A DNA stretch of 64,000 bases from Chryseobacterium oranimense (GTDB lineage Bacteria > Bacteroidota > Bacteroidia > Flavobacteriales > Weeksellaceae): contig NZ_FQWT01000003.1 of NCBI RefSeq assembly GCF_900129755.1, positions 310,001-374,000 on the forward strand, given 5' to 3'. Positions within the stretch are counted from its first letter, which is position 1. Each line of letters begins with the position of its first letter. This document shows, piece by piece, positions 8,791-17,352 of the stretch. The notes beneath the pieces were generated by a model. It saw nothing but the letters and a program-made list of their open reading frames with translations. It was not told the origin of the DNA and ran no database searches. A program made the translations under genes and the position numbers.

Positions 8791-8796
8791 CTTAAA

Positions 8797-8826
8797 AACT
8801 TATCCACAATAAATTGTGGATAAGTT
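8797..8826. other. palindrome of two perfect DnaA boxes / hairpin
   Basis: A 13-base perfect inverted repeat (AACTTATCCACAA and TTGTGGATAAGTT, loop TAAA) starts 7 bases after the hydrolase frame. Each arm contains the consensus DnaA box TTATCCACA (8800-8808, and 8815-8823 on the other strand). As a hairpin it could be part of the hydrolase terminator, but no T-run follows (GTGAATTTT). It may bind DnaA. A full origin is not evident because no further perfect boxes or AT-rich 13-mers are seen nearby. Confidence 0.5.
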
Positions 8827-8896
8827 GTGAATTTTAACATTAAATTCATGTTTTGTATTAAAAATAGTGCTACATTTACTATGTAATACAACTGAA

Positions 8897-8959
8897 ATGA
8901 AATCATTTTTTGCTTTTTTCAGCTTTGAAATTGCAATTAAATTTGAAATAAAAATTTAA
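8897..8959 (+). CDS. candidate Phe-rich leader-type micro-ORF
   Basis: 20 codons starting MKSFFAFFSFEIAIK. Six of the first 16 residues are Phe and four are adjacent pairs. The stop codon touches the stem of a strong terminator (8959-8985). A -7-like TACATTTA lies at 8871-8878. The arrangement recalls amino-acid leader peptides such as PheL, but the next features downstream are a tRNA and minus-strand genes, so no biosynthetic gene is placed to be attenuated. It may be a free small RNA or peptide. Confidence 0.35.
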   Translation: MKSFFAFFSFEIAIKFEIKI

Positions 8960-8985
8960 GCACAGCATTGTCGGCTGTGCTTTTT
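8959..8985 (+). terminator. terminator after the Phe-rich micro-ORF
   Basis: AGCACAGC pairs with GCTGTGCT (loop ATTGTCG), followed by TTTTATTG. It is a compact GC-rich stem in AT-rich DNA. Confidence 0.75.
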
Positions 8986-9027
8986 ATTGTTGTCTAATTA
9001 AAAAAATGAGATGTATTTATCTACTGG

Positions 9028-9048
9028 ATCCGCTTCTAAAGAGCGGAT
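9028..9048. other. small hairpin of unknown role
   Basis: ATCCGCT pairs with AGCGGAT around a 7-base loop, followed on the plus strand by TCTTTC. It is too weak on its own to call a terminator. Confidence 0.3.
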
Positions 9049-9107
9049 TCTTTCATTCAGTGAATTCTGAAATAAAATTATTCTAAGATACCCGCCGAAA
9101 ATAACAT

Positions 9108-9150
9108 AAAAACAAAAGACTTTAAAATTTCAAAGTCTTTTGTTTTTTTT
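9108..9150. terminator. bidirectional terminator before tRNA-Arg
   Basis: A 15-base stem (AAAACAAAAGACTTT with AAAGTCTTTTGTTTT) around an 8-base loop, with a T-run on both strands. On the plus strand it ends 30 bases before the tRNA. On the minus strand it could end the AraC transcript from 9297-10211. Confidence 0.7.
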
Positions 9151-9180
9151 AATTTAATTAGTATTTTTATTCCCCTCAAA

Positions 9181-9252
9181 GGCTCCATAGTTCAACGGAT
9201 AGAATAGAAGTTTCCTAAACTTTAGATCCAGGTTCGATTCCTGGTGGAGCTA
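9181..9252 (+). tRNA. tRNA-Arg (anticodon CCU)
   Basis: The 72-base sequence folds as a cloverleaf. Acceptor GGCTCCA pairs with TGGAGCT (one G-T pair), the D arm is GTTC/GAAT, the anticodon stem GAAGT/ACTTT holds loop TTCCTAA with anticodon CCT, and the T arm CCAGG/CCTGG has loop TTCGATT. It reads AGG codons. CCA is not encoded. No integrase or attachment-site duplication is seen nearby. Confidence 0.93.
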
Positions 9253-9296
9253 CTTTAATACTATCGAAAGGGCTATTTGATCTCGTTCAAATAAAA

Positions 9297-10211
9297 TTAA
9301 TTAAAAGACTGTTTATACCCTAACGGTGTGATTTCCATTTTCTTTTTAAACAGTTTGTTGAAAGACTGCGGATGCTCAAATCCTAAAGCATACGCTACCT
9401 CTGAAACGGAGAAACTGGTCCCGGTAAGGTATTCTTTCGCCTTTTCGATCAGCTTTTCATGGATGTGCTGCTGGGCGTTCTGTCCGGTAAGATTCCTCAG
9501 CATATCACTCAGATAATGTGGTGAAAGATTCATCTCAGAGGCAAGGAATTCTACCGTAGGAAGCCCTTTCGTCAATGTTTCCTGTCTGTTGAAATAATCT
9601 TCCAGTATCGTTTCCATTTTGGATAACAAATCGCTGTTGACCGCTTTTCTTGTGATAAACTGTCTTTTATAAAAACGGTTACTGTAATTCAGCAACACTT
9701 CAATATAAGAAATAATGACGTCCTGGCTGACCTCATCAATGGCAGTATTCAGTTCGTTCATAATATTGTCCAGCAATCCGGTTACGATGGCTTTTTCCTG
9801 ATCGGACAAATGCAGAGCCTCATTGGTATCATAAGAAAAGAACCCGAATTTTTTGATATTCTTTGCCAAAGGATAGGTTCGTATAAAATCAGGATGCACC
9901 AACAATGTATATCCGCAATAAGAAGTATCCGCTTCTGTGGACAGAATCTGTCCCGGTGCTGTAAACATCATTCCCCCTTCATTGAAATCATAATAACCCT
10001 GCCCATATCCCATTTTTCCATTTTCGGAAAATTTATAGGAAATTTTATAAAAATTCAGATAAAAGTTTCGGTCCAGAAGTTCCTTATGAACAATCATTTT
10101 CGTATTATCTACCAGGCTTACCAGCGGATGGAGCGGCTTTGGAAGCTGCAGCATACTGTGAAGCTCCGATATCGACGAAATTTTTATTGGAGTATGATCT
10201 TTCTTTTCCAT
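9297..10211 (-). CDS. AraC-family transcriptional regulator
   Basis: 304 residues. The C-terminal ~100 carry the two helix-turn-helix units of AraC proteins (EFLASEMNLSPHYLSDMLRN near 225-245 and VSEVAYALGFEHPQSFNKLF near 272-291, then the P-x-x-Y tail ITPLGYKQS). The N-terminal half is a cupin-like sensing region (GQGYYDFNEGGMMFTAPGQ). It is encoded just downstream of an SDR reductase and separated from it by a terminator. A pair of direct repeats upstream of the SDR gene is a likely target. The inducer is unknown. Confidence 0.9.
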   Translation of the reverse strand: MEKKDHTPIKISSISELHSMLQLPKPLHPLVSLVDNTKMIVHKELLDRNFYLNFYKISYKFSENGKMGYGQGYYDFNEGGMMFTAPGQILSTEADTSYCGYTLLVHPDFIRTYPLAKNIKKFGFFSYDTNEALHLSDQEKAIVTGLLDNIMNELNTAIDEVSQDVIISYIEVLLNYSNRFYKRQFITRKAVNSDLLSKMETILEDYFNRQETLTKGLPTVEFLASEMNLSPHYLSDMLRNLTGQNAQQHIHEKLIEKAKEYLTGTSFSVSEVAYALGFEHPQSFNKLFKKKMEITPLGYKQSFN

Positions 10212-10237
10212 ACTATAAAGTTATTAAATATTTGAAT

Positions 10238-10272
10238 GAAAACAGCACAAGAAGATTGCCCGTGCTGTTTTC
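10238..10272 (-). terminator. terminator of the SDR gene
   Basis: AACAGCAC pairs with GTGCTGTT. On the minus strand the stem is followed by TTTTC. It separates the SDR reductase from the AraC gene, suggesting two transcripts. Confidence 0.6.
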
Positions 10273-10288
10273 CATATTCAGGCATATA

Positions 10289-11086
10289 TTAGATAAACTG
10301 CTTTCCAAACTGTTCCCTGAAGGCCTCATCTCCAAGCTCCAGACGCTGTGCGTATAATGCTTTTGCATCTTCTCCTGCCACATATCTCAACTGTTTTTTA
10401 CCGTCTGTAGCTGCTTCATAAACAACCTCAGCAATCTGTTCCGGCTCAGAAGCTGCCGCCATCATTCCTTCCATATTGGAAAAAAGAGAGTTGGTCATTT
10501 CTTCATAGGCAGGACTGGTCGCTGCATCCAGAGAGCGGCTCACGAAATCGGTCTTGATTCCACCCGGAGAAACGGTTTTGATACCGATGCCAAATTCATT
10601 CAGCTCATAAGCCATACTTTCGCTCCAGCCTTCCAGAGCCCATTTTGTAGCATGATAGGTTGACCCTAAAGGAAAGGCGATCAATCCACCGATTGAAGTG
10701 GTGGAAATAAACATCCCGCTTTTTCTTTCTCTGAAATAAGGGATAAATGCCTGGGTTACGCGGATCACTCCCAGAAGATTGGTGTCCAGCTGTTTCAGGA
10801 TCTGTTCATCTTTTAAAGCTTCCAAAGGTCCAATAAGCCCGTATCCGGCATTGTTGAAAACTACATCTACATTTCCGAACTCGAGTGTTTTATTAACGGT
10901 TGACTTTATCTGTTCCAGGTTGGTAACATCGAGAGGAAGTACAGTTACATTGTCCAAGGCGGCAAGCTCAGGTGCTGCGTCCGGGTTTCTCATTGTAGCA
11001 ATTACATTCCATCCTCTGCTTTGAAATAATTGGGCTGCTGCTTTTCCTAATCCTGTTGAAGCGCCTGTTATAAAAATTGTTTTCAT
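10289..11086 (-). CDS. classical short-chain dehydrogenase/reductase
   Basis: 265 residues with the classical SDR signatures: TGASTGLG cofactor loop at 7-14, NNAGYG at about 78-83, Ser131 in TTSIGG, and the Tyr144-x-x-x-Lys148 pair in YHATK, followed by VSPGGIKTDF. It is predicted to be a cytoplasmic NAD(P)-dependent oxidoreductase; the substrate is not evident. The gene lies between candidate AraC operator repeats (11141-11175) and the AraC gene itself, which suggests it is the regulated target. Confidence 0.92.
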   Translation of the reverse strand: MKTIFITGASTGLGKAAAQLFQSRGWNVIATMRNPDAAPELAALDNVTVLPLDVTNLEQIKSTVNKTLEFGNVDVVFNNAGYGLIGPLEALKDEQILKQLDTNLLGVIRVTQAFIPYFRERKSGMFISTTSIGGLIAFPLGSTYHATKWALEGWSESMAYELNEFGIGIKTVSPGGIKTDFVSRSLDAATSPAYEEMTNSLFSNMEGMMAAASEPEQIAEVVYEAATDGKKQLRYVAGEDAKALYAQRLELGDEAFREQFGKQFI

Positions 11087-11140
11087 TTTGTTCTGTATTA
11101 AATTAACAGGACAAAGGTCAGAATTAGCATGAAAGCTAAA

Positions 11141-11175
11141 GTTGCCAAATTGGACGAACGTGTAGCCAAAATGAA
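11141..11175 (-). promoter_or_regulatory. candidate AraC operator: 21-bp-spaced direct repeats
   Basis: GTTGCCAAATTGGA (11141-11154) and GTAGCCAAAATGAA (11162-11175) agree at 11 of 14 positions and start 21 bases apart, two helical turns. This is the usual geometry of AraC-family half-sites. They sit 55-89 bases upstream of the SDR start codon. The inferred regulator is the neighbouring AraC protein. Confidence 0.45.
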
Positions 11176-11207
11176 TTTACTGAAAAAGATTATCTCCAAT
11201 AAACAAT

Positions 11208-11238
11208 AAAGGCTCAGAGTTTATTTCTGAGCCTTTTT
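11208..11238. terminator. bidirectional terminator between SDR promoter region and KAS III-like gene
   Basis: AAAGGCTCAGA pairs with TCTGAGCCTTT. On the plus strand it is followed by TTC, on the minus strand by ATTGTTTATT. On the minus strand it lies 47 bases after the KAS III-like gene and probably ends it. Confidence 0.65.
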
Positions 11239-11284
11239 CAGGAAAAGAATAGACTATAGCTTCTACCCTTTTATAATGTATATC

Positions 11285-12343
11285 TTAAAATTTATAGACA
11301 AATGCGTTGATATTCATCCCTGCACCTACTGATGCAAACAGCACAACGTCTCCTTCTTTTATTTCATGGGTGGGAAGTTCTCCGTTCAGGATCATTGTGA
11401 GCAGACTTGGAATGGTAGCCACACTGCTGTTACCTAGTTTATTAATGACCATCGGCATAATATTTTCCGGCATCGCCAAATCATAAAGCTGGTAAAAACG
11501 TTTTACAATCGCTTCATCCATTTTTTCATTAGCCTGGTGGATAATAATCTTATCAAGCTGGCCAATGGAGTATCCACTTGCATCCATGCACTTTTTCATG
11601 GCATCTGCTACGTTAACCAGGGCAAATTCGTAGATCTTGCGGCCATCCATTTTGATATATTTCGTATCAGGACAGCTTTCGTTGTTGTATGACTTTCCAA
11701 AGAAAAGATAATCCTTTTCGTTTAAAGTATACGAAGCCGATAAGTGAGACAGAATTCCCTTATTGTCTTCACTGATTTCCAGGATAGCTGCTCCTGCGCC
11801 GTCTGCGTAGATCATACTGTCCCTGTCATGAATATCCACCACTCTGGAAAGCGTTTCAGCGCCTATAACAAGGCAACGTTTGGCAATACCTGATCTAATG
11901 AACGCATTAGCCTGTATCACTCCTTCAATCCAACCCGGACATCCGAACAGCACATCGTAGGCTACACAAAAATTATTTTTAATTTTCAGAAGATGCTTTA
12001 CCCTGGAAGCCAGGCTCGGAACACTATCTGACTGGACAGTCCCAAAGCGGACATCCCCAAAATTATGGGCAAATATGATGTAATCCAGGGTTTCGGGATC
12101 TATATTTGAATTTTCTATTGCTTTCTGAGCTGCAATCAGTCCCAGGTCAGAGGTCACCTGGTGTTCAGATGCATATCTCCTTTCTTCTATGCCGGTAATT
12201 TCTTTAAGTTTTCTGGCAATAATATCGTTTGCTTCCTTTAATGACTCTCCGTTTTTATTAATAAAATGATGCTGGTCAAAAAATAAATTTGTAATTGTCT
12301 CCGGCGGAATATAATTGCCGACTCCTATAATCTTGCTTGTCAT
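11285..12343 (-). CDS. 3-oxoacyl-ACP synthase III-like enzyme (FabH family)
   Basis: 352 residues of the KAS III thiolase fold. Catalytic Cys135 lies in FGCPGWIEG, His269 in IIHQAN and Asn305 in GNSSVAT, so the Cys-His-Asn triad is complete. Claisen condensation of an acyl-CoA starter with malonyl-ACP or a related reaction is expected. It stands alone, without acpP, fabD or plsX, so it is more likely an accessory KAS III (secondary lipid or polyketide-like) than the housekeeping FabH. It is divergent from the SNF2 helicase. Confidence 0.88.
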   Translation of the reverse strand: MTSKIIGVGNYIPPETITNLFFDQHHFINKNGESLKEANDIIARKLKEITGIEERRYASEHQVTSDLGLIAAQKAIENSNIDPETLDYIIFAHNFGDVRFGTVQSDSVPSLASRVKHLLKIKNNFCVAYDVLFGCPGWIEGVIQANAFIRSGIAKRCLVIGAETLSRVVDIHDRDSMIYADGAGAAILEISEDNKGILSHLSASYTLNEKDYLFFGKSYNNESCPDTKYIKMDGRKIYEFALVNVADAMKKCMDASGYSIGQLDKIIIHQANEKMDEAIVKRFYQLYDLAMPENIMPMVINKLGNSSVATIPSLLTMILNGELPTHEIKEGDVVLFASVGAGMNINAFVYKF

Positions 12344-12589
12344 TAAAAATAATTATAATCTTTTTAAACTCATTTTGGTTTTTTTCATGAATTTTAATAT
12401 TCTACAATAATAACGATAAAATATCTATTAATCGTATGATAAAAATATAATTGGACATTTATATTGGTATTCAAAGCATACAATGATGGATTTCCTGCTC
12501 TGTAATGCTCTTTTTGCTTATTTTATAAATTTCAAACCAGAAAATAATCCAGATAATATTGTTAGCTTTTTTTGTAAATTCGCACGTCT

Positions 12590-15500
12590 ATGGCAGCCTA
12601 TATTCTTGACAATACAAGCATCAGTACACTTTCTGTGTATGATCTTCTGAAGCATACTTCGGGTAGTGCATTTCTGGAGCTCAGGGATTTTCGGGATATT
12701 TACCCCGCTGCCATTGAAAACAATCATGGAATTTTCAGCAAACAGTCTCCTTTAAATGATTATCCTGAAGTTTCCATAAGCCAGATAGGCAGCTCCATCG
12801 TAAGTACATGTACCTGCAACAGCCCAAAAGAAAAACTTTGCGGGCATCAGGCAGAAGTGCTGCACTGTATTTTGGAAGAAAAAAATTTCAGGACTTTTTT
12901 TGATCCTTTCCTTCGCAAGAAACTGTTTATTGCCAAAGCAAAAACTTACGGTCTGGAAAACGAGCCTGATCTCGACATGTATTTCGAATTAAAATACATC
13001 GACCATAAAATTGAGGTTCATCCCAAGATCAAAGAAATGTTGCCTATTGATGAAGATCTTTTTAAACAGCATCTTATTCCTCAGCGTTCATCGGTAATCC
13101 ATGAACTGGCATTACAGGACAGCGGAAAAATAAAAATACTGGTCATCGGAAGGCACCGCTACTACAGTCATCTTAGTTTTTCGCTCATGGAAGCTGAAAC
13201 CACCCAGGCCGGAAAGATCAAAAATCCCGTACAGCCTGTTGATGCCATGCAGCTTATCTGGAATGCGGAAGAACCTCAGCATATTAAATTTTATACCGCT
13301 GTTTCTGCATTTCAGAATAATTATAATGAAGATTACAATCCTGCTGAACTGGAAGCCCTTAAACTGATCGTACAGAATCCTCTCGGTTTGGATACGTATT
13401 ACCATGACCGGGAGCTGTCTGAAACTATATCATCCAAATCGCTTGTTCCCATCCATCTGGAACTGTTAAAAGCTGAAATAAAACTTAATGTATTCAAAAA
13501 AGAACCTTTCTATGAGGTGACGGGAGAACTTGAGTTCAATGATGTTTCTGTTCCTTTTAAAAATATAATGATCAGAAACGAATATTTCGTTTACAGCCGC
13601 AATACGTTCAGCTTTGTGGATGATCCTGATATGTTGCGGGTCATTAAATTTTTTAAAGCCAATAATGAAATCCTGCTTGTTCATGCCTCAAAATATGAAA
13701 CTTTTATGCAGAACGTCCTCTCTTCACTTGAGGAACGGATTCACATCAATTACAGCTATATACAGCCTGCAACATCCATCCAGCTTGAAGAAAAAAACCA
13801 CAGGAATGAACGGATCATTTATCTCCGGCAGCAGGGAAATTATATAGCCCTGACTCCGGTTATGAAATACGGGCAGGTAGAAGTTGCCGTTTATTCCAAA
13901 AAACAGCTTTTTGATACGGACCAAAACGGTAACATATTTAAAATTGAAAGAAGTGATGCCGAAGAATCGCGTTTTACTTCCCTTATCATTAAGCAGCATC
14001 CTGACTTTGAGGCACAGATGGACGGCTATGATTATTTTTATCTGCATAAAGATAAATTCCTGGATCAGGACTGGTTCCTTCATGCTTTTGAAATATGGAG
14101 AAATGAAGGGGTAATTATTCTTGGATTCAAAGAGCTTAAAAGCACTCAGCTTAATTCGTACAAAGCAAAAATCAATATACAGATCACCAGCGGACTGGAC
14201 TGGTTCAATGCTAAATTAAAAGTAAGTTTCGGACAGAAAGACGCTGCCCTGAAACAGCTTCACCGTGCCATCCGGAACAGAAGCAAATTCGTTCAGCTGG
14301 ATGACGGAACGCTTGGAGTTCTCCCGGAAGAATGGATCAGCAGGATGAATGAGTTTTTCCGGATCGGGGAAATAGATGCTGAAGATCTTAAAATTCCAAA
14401 GATCAATTTTACAGAAGTATCCTCATTGTTTGAAAAAGAGGTTTTAAGCAGCGAAGTACAGGAAGAGCTTTCATCTTATTCAATTCAGTTTTCATCTGTT
14501 AAAGATATTCCCCGCACCGATATTCCTTCAGGGCTACATGCAGTTTTGAGAGATTATCAGCATGACGGGCTGAACTGGCTGAACTTTCTGGATGGCTTCA
14601 ATTTCGGCGGATGTCTTGCCGATGACATGGGTCTTGGAAAAACACTGCAGGTAATTGCTTTTATTCTTTCCCAGCGGGAAAAGCGCGGATCTGTTACCAA
14701 CCTTATTGTGGTTCCCACTTCCCTGCTGTTCAACTGGCAGGAAGAAATTGATAAGTTTGCCCCTTCGATAAAGACCATGATACATTACGGAGCCGACAGA
14801 CTGAAGACTACAGAACATTTTTCTGAATATGAGGTAATACTTACCACCTACGGAATGCTGCTTTCAGACATCCGTTTCCTGAAAAACTTCCGCTTCAACT
14901 TTGCTTTCCTTGACGAATCGCAAACCATTAAAAACCCTGATTCGGAAAGATATAAGGCTGCCCGTCTTCTGAATTCAAGAAACAGGTTTGTTCTTACCGG
15001 AACACCTATTGAGAACAATACTTTTGATCTTTACAGCCAGCTTTCCTTTGCCTGTCCGGGACTTTTGGGAAGCAAACAGTATTTTAAAGACATCTACGCT
15101 GTTCCTATTGATAAATTTGAATATGGCAGGCGTGCCCAGGAACTTCAGCAGAAAATAAGACCTTTTATTCTCCGCAGGACCAAAAAACAGGTTGCCAAAG
15201 AACTTCCTGAGAAAACAGAAATGGTTATTTACTGCGAAATGAATGCTGAACAGCGCAAAATTTATGATGCTTACGAAAAAGAGCTCCGTGAATTTATTGC
15301 TGCCAATGACGACGATGATCTGAATAAAAACAGCATGCATGTTCTTACGGGACTTACCAGGCTCCGGCAGATCTGTAATTCCCCTGTTCTTTTAAAAGAA
15401 GGATATACCGGTGACCATGCTGTAAAGATAGAAATACTTACGGAGCAGATTCAAAACAAATCTAAAGACCATAAAATACTGGTATTCTCACAATTTGTAG

Positions 15501-15934
15501 AAATGCTGGATTTAATTAAAACTGAGCTTGAAAATAAAGAAATTCCGTTTGAATATCTTACCGGACAGACGAAAAACAGGGGTAAGATCGTTAATAATTT
15601 TCAGGAAAATGATGAAATCCGGGTATTCCTGATCAGTTTAAAGGCCGGAGGCGTAGGGCTTAACCTTACAGAGGCGGATTATATTTATCTGGTAGATCCA
15701 TGGTGGAACCCTGCAGCTGAAAACCAGGCCATTGACCGGAGTTACCGCATCGGGCAGACCAAAAATGTAATTGCTGTCCGGCTTATCTGTTCCAATACCG
15801 TTGAAGAGAAAATTTTAAGCTTGCAGAAGAAGAAAAGTGAACTGGCTCAGAATCTGCTTCAGACGGATAGAAATGGAATCCGTAAGCTTTCAAGGAACGA
15901 TCTGCTTGAAATATTGGAACCGAAAACTTTATAA
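12590..15934 (+). CDS. SNF2-family helicase with N-terminal SWIM zinc finger
   Basis: 1114 residues. A SWIM-type finger is near 74-86 (CTC...CGH), followed by a long middle region and a SNF2 ATPase from about residue 650: DDMGLGKT (near 678), DESQTIKN (motif II as DESQ), LTGTPIEN, then the helicase C domain with SLKAGGVGLNLTEAD, VDPWWNPAAENQAIDRSYRIGQT. These bacterial SWI2/SNF2 proteins are double-stranded DNA translocases thought to remodel DNA-bound proteins, for example RNA polymerase, as RapA does. No methylase, nuclease or phospholipase-D partner is adjacent, so it is not an obvious defence system. Confidence 0.93.
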   Translation: MAAYILDNTSISTLSVYDLLKHTSGSAFLELRDFRDIYPAAIENNHGIFSKQSPLNDYPEVSISQIGSSIVSTCTCNSPKEKLCGHQAEVLHCILEEKNFRTFFDPFLRKKLFIAKAKTYGLENEPDLDMYFELKYIDHKIEVHPKIKEMLPIDEDLFKQHLIPQRSSVIHELALQDSGKIKILVIGRHRYYSHLSFSLMEAETTQAGKIKNPVQPVDAMQLIWNAEEPQHIKFYTAVSAFQNNYNEDYNPAELEALKLIVQNPLGLDTYYHDRELSETISSKSLVPIHLELLKAEIKLNVFKKEPFYEVTGELEFNDVSVPFKNIMIRNEYFVYSRNTFSFVDDPDMLRVIKFFKANNEILLVHASKYETFMQNVLSSLEERIHINYSYIQPATSIQLEEKNHRNERIIYLRQQGNYIALTPVMKYGQVEVAVYSKKQLFDTDQNGNIFKIERSDAEESRFTSLIIKQHPDFEAQMDGYDYFYLHKDKFLDQDWFLHAFEIWRNEGVIILGFKELKSTQLNSYKAKINIQITSGLDWFNAKLKVSFGQKDAALKQLHRAIRNRSKFVQLDDGTLGVLPEEWISRMNEFFRIGEIDAEDLKIPKINFTEVSSLFEKEVLSSEVQEELSSYSIQFSSVKDIPRTDIPSGLHAVLRDYQHDGLNWLNFLDGFNFGGCLADDMGLGKTLQVIAFILSQREKRGSVTNLIVVPTSLLFNWQEEIDKFAPSIKTMIHYGADRLKTTEHFSEYEVILTTYGMLLSDIRFLKNFRFNFAFLDESQTIKNPDSERYKAARLLNSRNRFVLTGTPIENNTFDLYSQLSFACPGLLGSKQYFKDIYAVPIDKFEYGRRAQELQQKIRPFILRRTKKQVAKELPEKTEMVIYCEMNAEQRKIYDAYEKELREFIAANDDDDLNKNSMHVLTGLTRLRQICNSPVLLKEGYTGDHAVKIEILTEQIQNKSKDHKILVFSQFVEMLDLIKTELENKEIPFEYLTGQTKNRGKIVNNFQENDEIRVFLISLKAGGVGLNLTEADYIYLVDPWWNPAAENQAIDRSYRIGQTKNVIAVRLICSNTVEEKILSLQKKKSELAQNLLQTDRNGIRKLSRNDLLEILEPKTL

Positions 15935-15960
15935 AGTCTTTTAAATAAAATATTCAGTCA

Positions 15961-15996
15961 CAAAAAAACCGACAGATAAATCTGCCGGCTTAAAAA
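15961..15996 (-). terminator. terminator of the GEVED-domain gene
   Basis: CCGacAGAT-type stem (ACCGACAGAT with ATCTGCCGGCT, one mismatch) followed on the minus strand by TTTTTTTG. It lies between two convergent genes and may serve both. Confidence 0.6.
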
Positions 15997-16032
15997 AACA
16001 AAAATTGATATGGATATGATTAGATAAAGTGT

Positions 16033-17331
16033 TTATTTTTTAATGATCTTCTCAGTAATAATTTTTTTATCACCGGTATATATCCTGATCAGGTAGGTTC
16101 CGCTTGTCAGACCGTCCATATTGACTATGTCCGAGGTTCCTTCCAGAATCTTTTGTGCTGATGAGTTATAAACTTCATATTTCTCGAGCTTCTCTTCAGT
16201 TTTTAAGGTAACAGTTCCTGATGTAGGATTAGGATAAATTCTGGCTGGTGCTTTTTTTACAGTCTCTGATGTACCCAGATTTGAGGCCAGTACATTCAGG
16301 GTATAGTCTTCAGCCTGTCCTATAAACCATCCCGCAGGACATGGAAGGTTTTCCAGGGTTCCCATCCAAGAGTTTGATTCGTAAGCCTTGACAATTCTGA
16401 AACGGGTCTCGCCCAACATAGCATCCGCAGGAATTGAAATGGTTCCGGTAGTTACTCCTGATTCTTTCCCGGGAATAGGATCAGAATTATCCAGATAGCC
16501 CAGATGAAATACTTCATGGGTATCGAATGTATCATTATGATTAAGGTCGATGTAAGCATAGGCCGAAACAGTGGTCTGCCCCTGCGTTTCTCCCGTTATT
16601 GTTATGGGGTAAGAATTTCCTCTGTTCACATTGAAAACTGTCCCGGTAAAGTTTTCCAGCACATCTGAAGCACCATTGATATTGCTTTCATTCGTAATTC
16701 CGGTAAATTCCACTTTAGTAATTTCGCTGACGGTGAGTGTGGTAATATTTTCAGTTCCGCAGTATGGTGCAGGGAAAACCACATTACTTCCCGTAATATT
16801 GACTGTATAATCTTCTGTTTGTCCTGCTCTAAGGCCGGTATCACAAGCTGTAAGTATAGAATTTGGTGCATTGGAATCGGAATAAGCAGCTGTGTTTGTG
16901 TTTTTCATTACTCTCATTCTTGTCACCCCTGATGCGGCATCAGCAGGAACCGAAACTGTCCCGGTTACCGTTAAAGCATTGAATGGATTCGCTGCTCCGA
17001 GTCTTCCTATATAAAAGCCTTCTCCTGCATCATCAAAACTTCCGTTTTTATTAAAGTCAATGTATACCATCACATCACTCGGGAAAGTACTGGAAGGCCC
17101 TTTTACAGAGATCTGATAAGTGTTTCCTGCCTGAATATCCGCCGACATTGAAGTAAAATCTTCATATACCTGCGCATTTGCAGATTGTGACGTTGATGTA
17201 TTATTGATATTTCCAAAACTGACATTGGTAATCATATTGCTGTCTGCGCCATACTGGAATGCCGGTGTACAATACTGCCCGTTCATCACCATATAAAATA
17301 CCATTGCAGAAAAAGTAGATAGTTTCTTCAT
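16033..17331 (-). CDS. secreted GEVED-domain protein with T9SS sorting domain
   Basis: 432 residues from ATG 17331 (MKKLSTFSAMVFYMVMNGQ signal). Two GEVED-type beta modules each read DxNxxGxFDDAGE/F (DFNKNGSFDDAGE near 95, DLNHNDTFDTHEV near 260) and end GQAEDYTLNV or GQTEDYTVNI. The tail, from YPNPTSGTV to TEKIIKK, is a type A CTD that targets proteins to the type IX secretion system and anchors them on the cell surface. The role is probably adhesive or glycan-related but unproven. TAAATTTG at 17360-17353 is its -7 element; AAAAAAAGGA lies before the ATG. Confidence 0.88.
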   Translation of the reverse strand: MKKLSTFSAMVFYMVMNGQYCTPAFQYGADSNMITNVSFGNINNTSTSQSANAQVYEDFTSMSADIQAGNTYQISVKGPSSTFPSDVMVYIDFNKNGSFDDAGEGFYIGRLGAANPFNALTVTGTVSVPADAASGVTRMRVMKNTNTAAYSDSNAPNSILTACDTGLRAGQTEDYTVNITGSNVVFPAPYCGTENITTLTVSEITKVEFTGITNESNINGASDVLENFTGTVFNVNRGNSYPITITGETQGQTTVSAYAYIDLNHNDTFDTHEVFHLGYLDNSDPIPGKESGVTTGTISIPADAMLGETRFRIVKAYESNSWMGTLENLPCPAGWFIGQAEDYTLNVLASNLGTSETVKKAPARIYPNPTSGTVTLKTEEKLEKYEVYNSSAQKILEGTSDIVNMDGLTSGTYLIRIYTGDKKIITEKIIKK

Positions 17332-17352
17332 TAATTCCTTTTTTTGTTGAAA

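Noticed and set aside
8797..8826. Chromosomal origin (oriC)
   Set aside because: Only two DnaA boxes in one palindrome; no further boxes, no dnaA or dnaN near, and no skew information from one window.
11129..11209. 26-codon plus-strand frame (MKAKVAKLDERVAKMNLLKK)
   Set aside because: It coincides with the direct repeats upstream of the SDR gene and has no promoter; regulatory DNA is the better explanation.
12590..15934. SNF2 helicase as part of a defence island
   Set aside because: No nuclease, methylase, PLD or Z1-type partner is adjacent; the neighbours are metabolic and surface genes.
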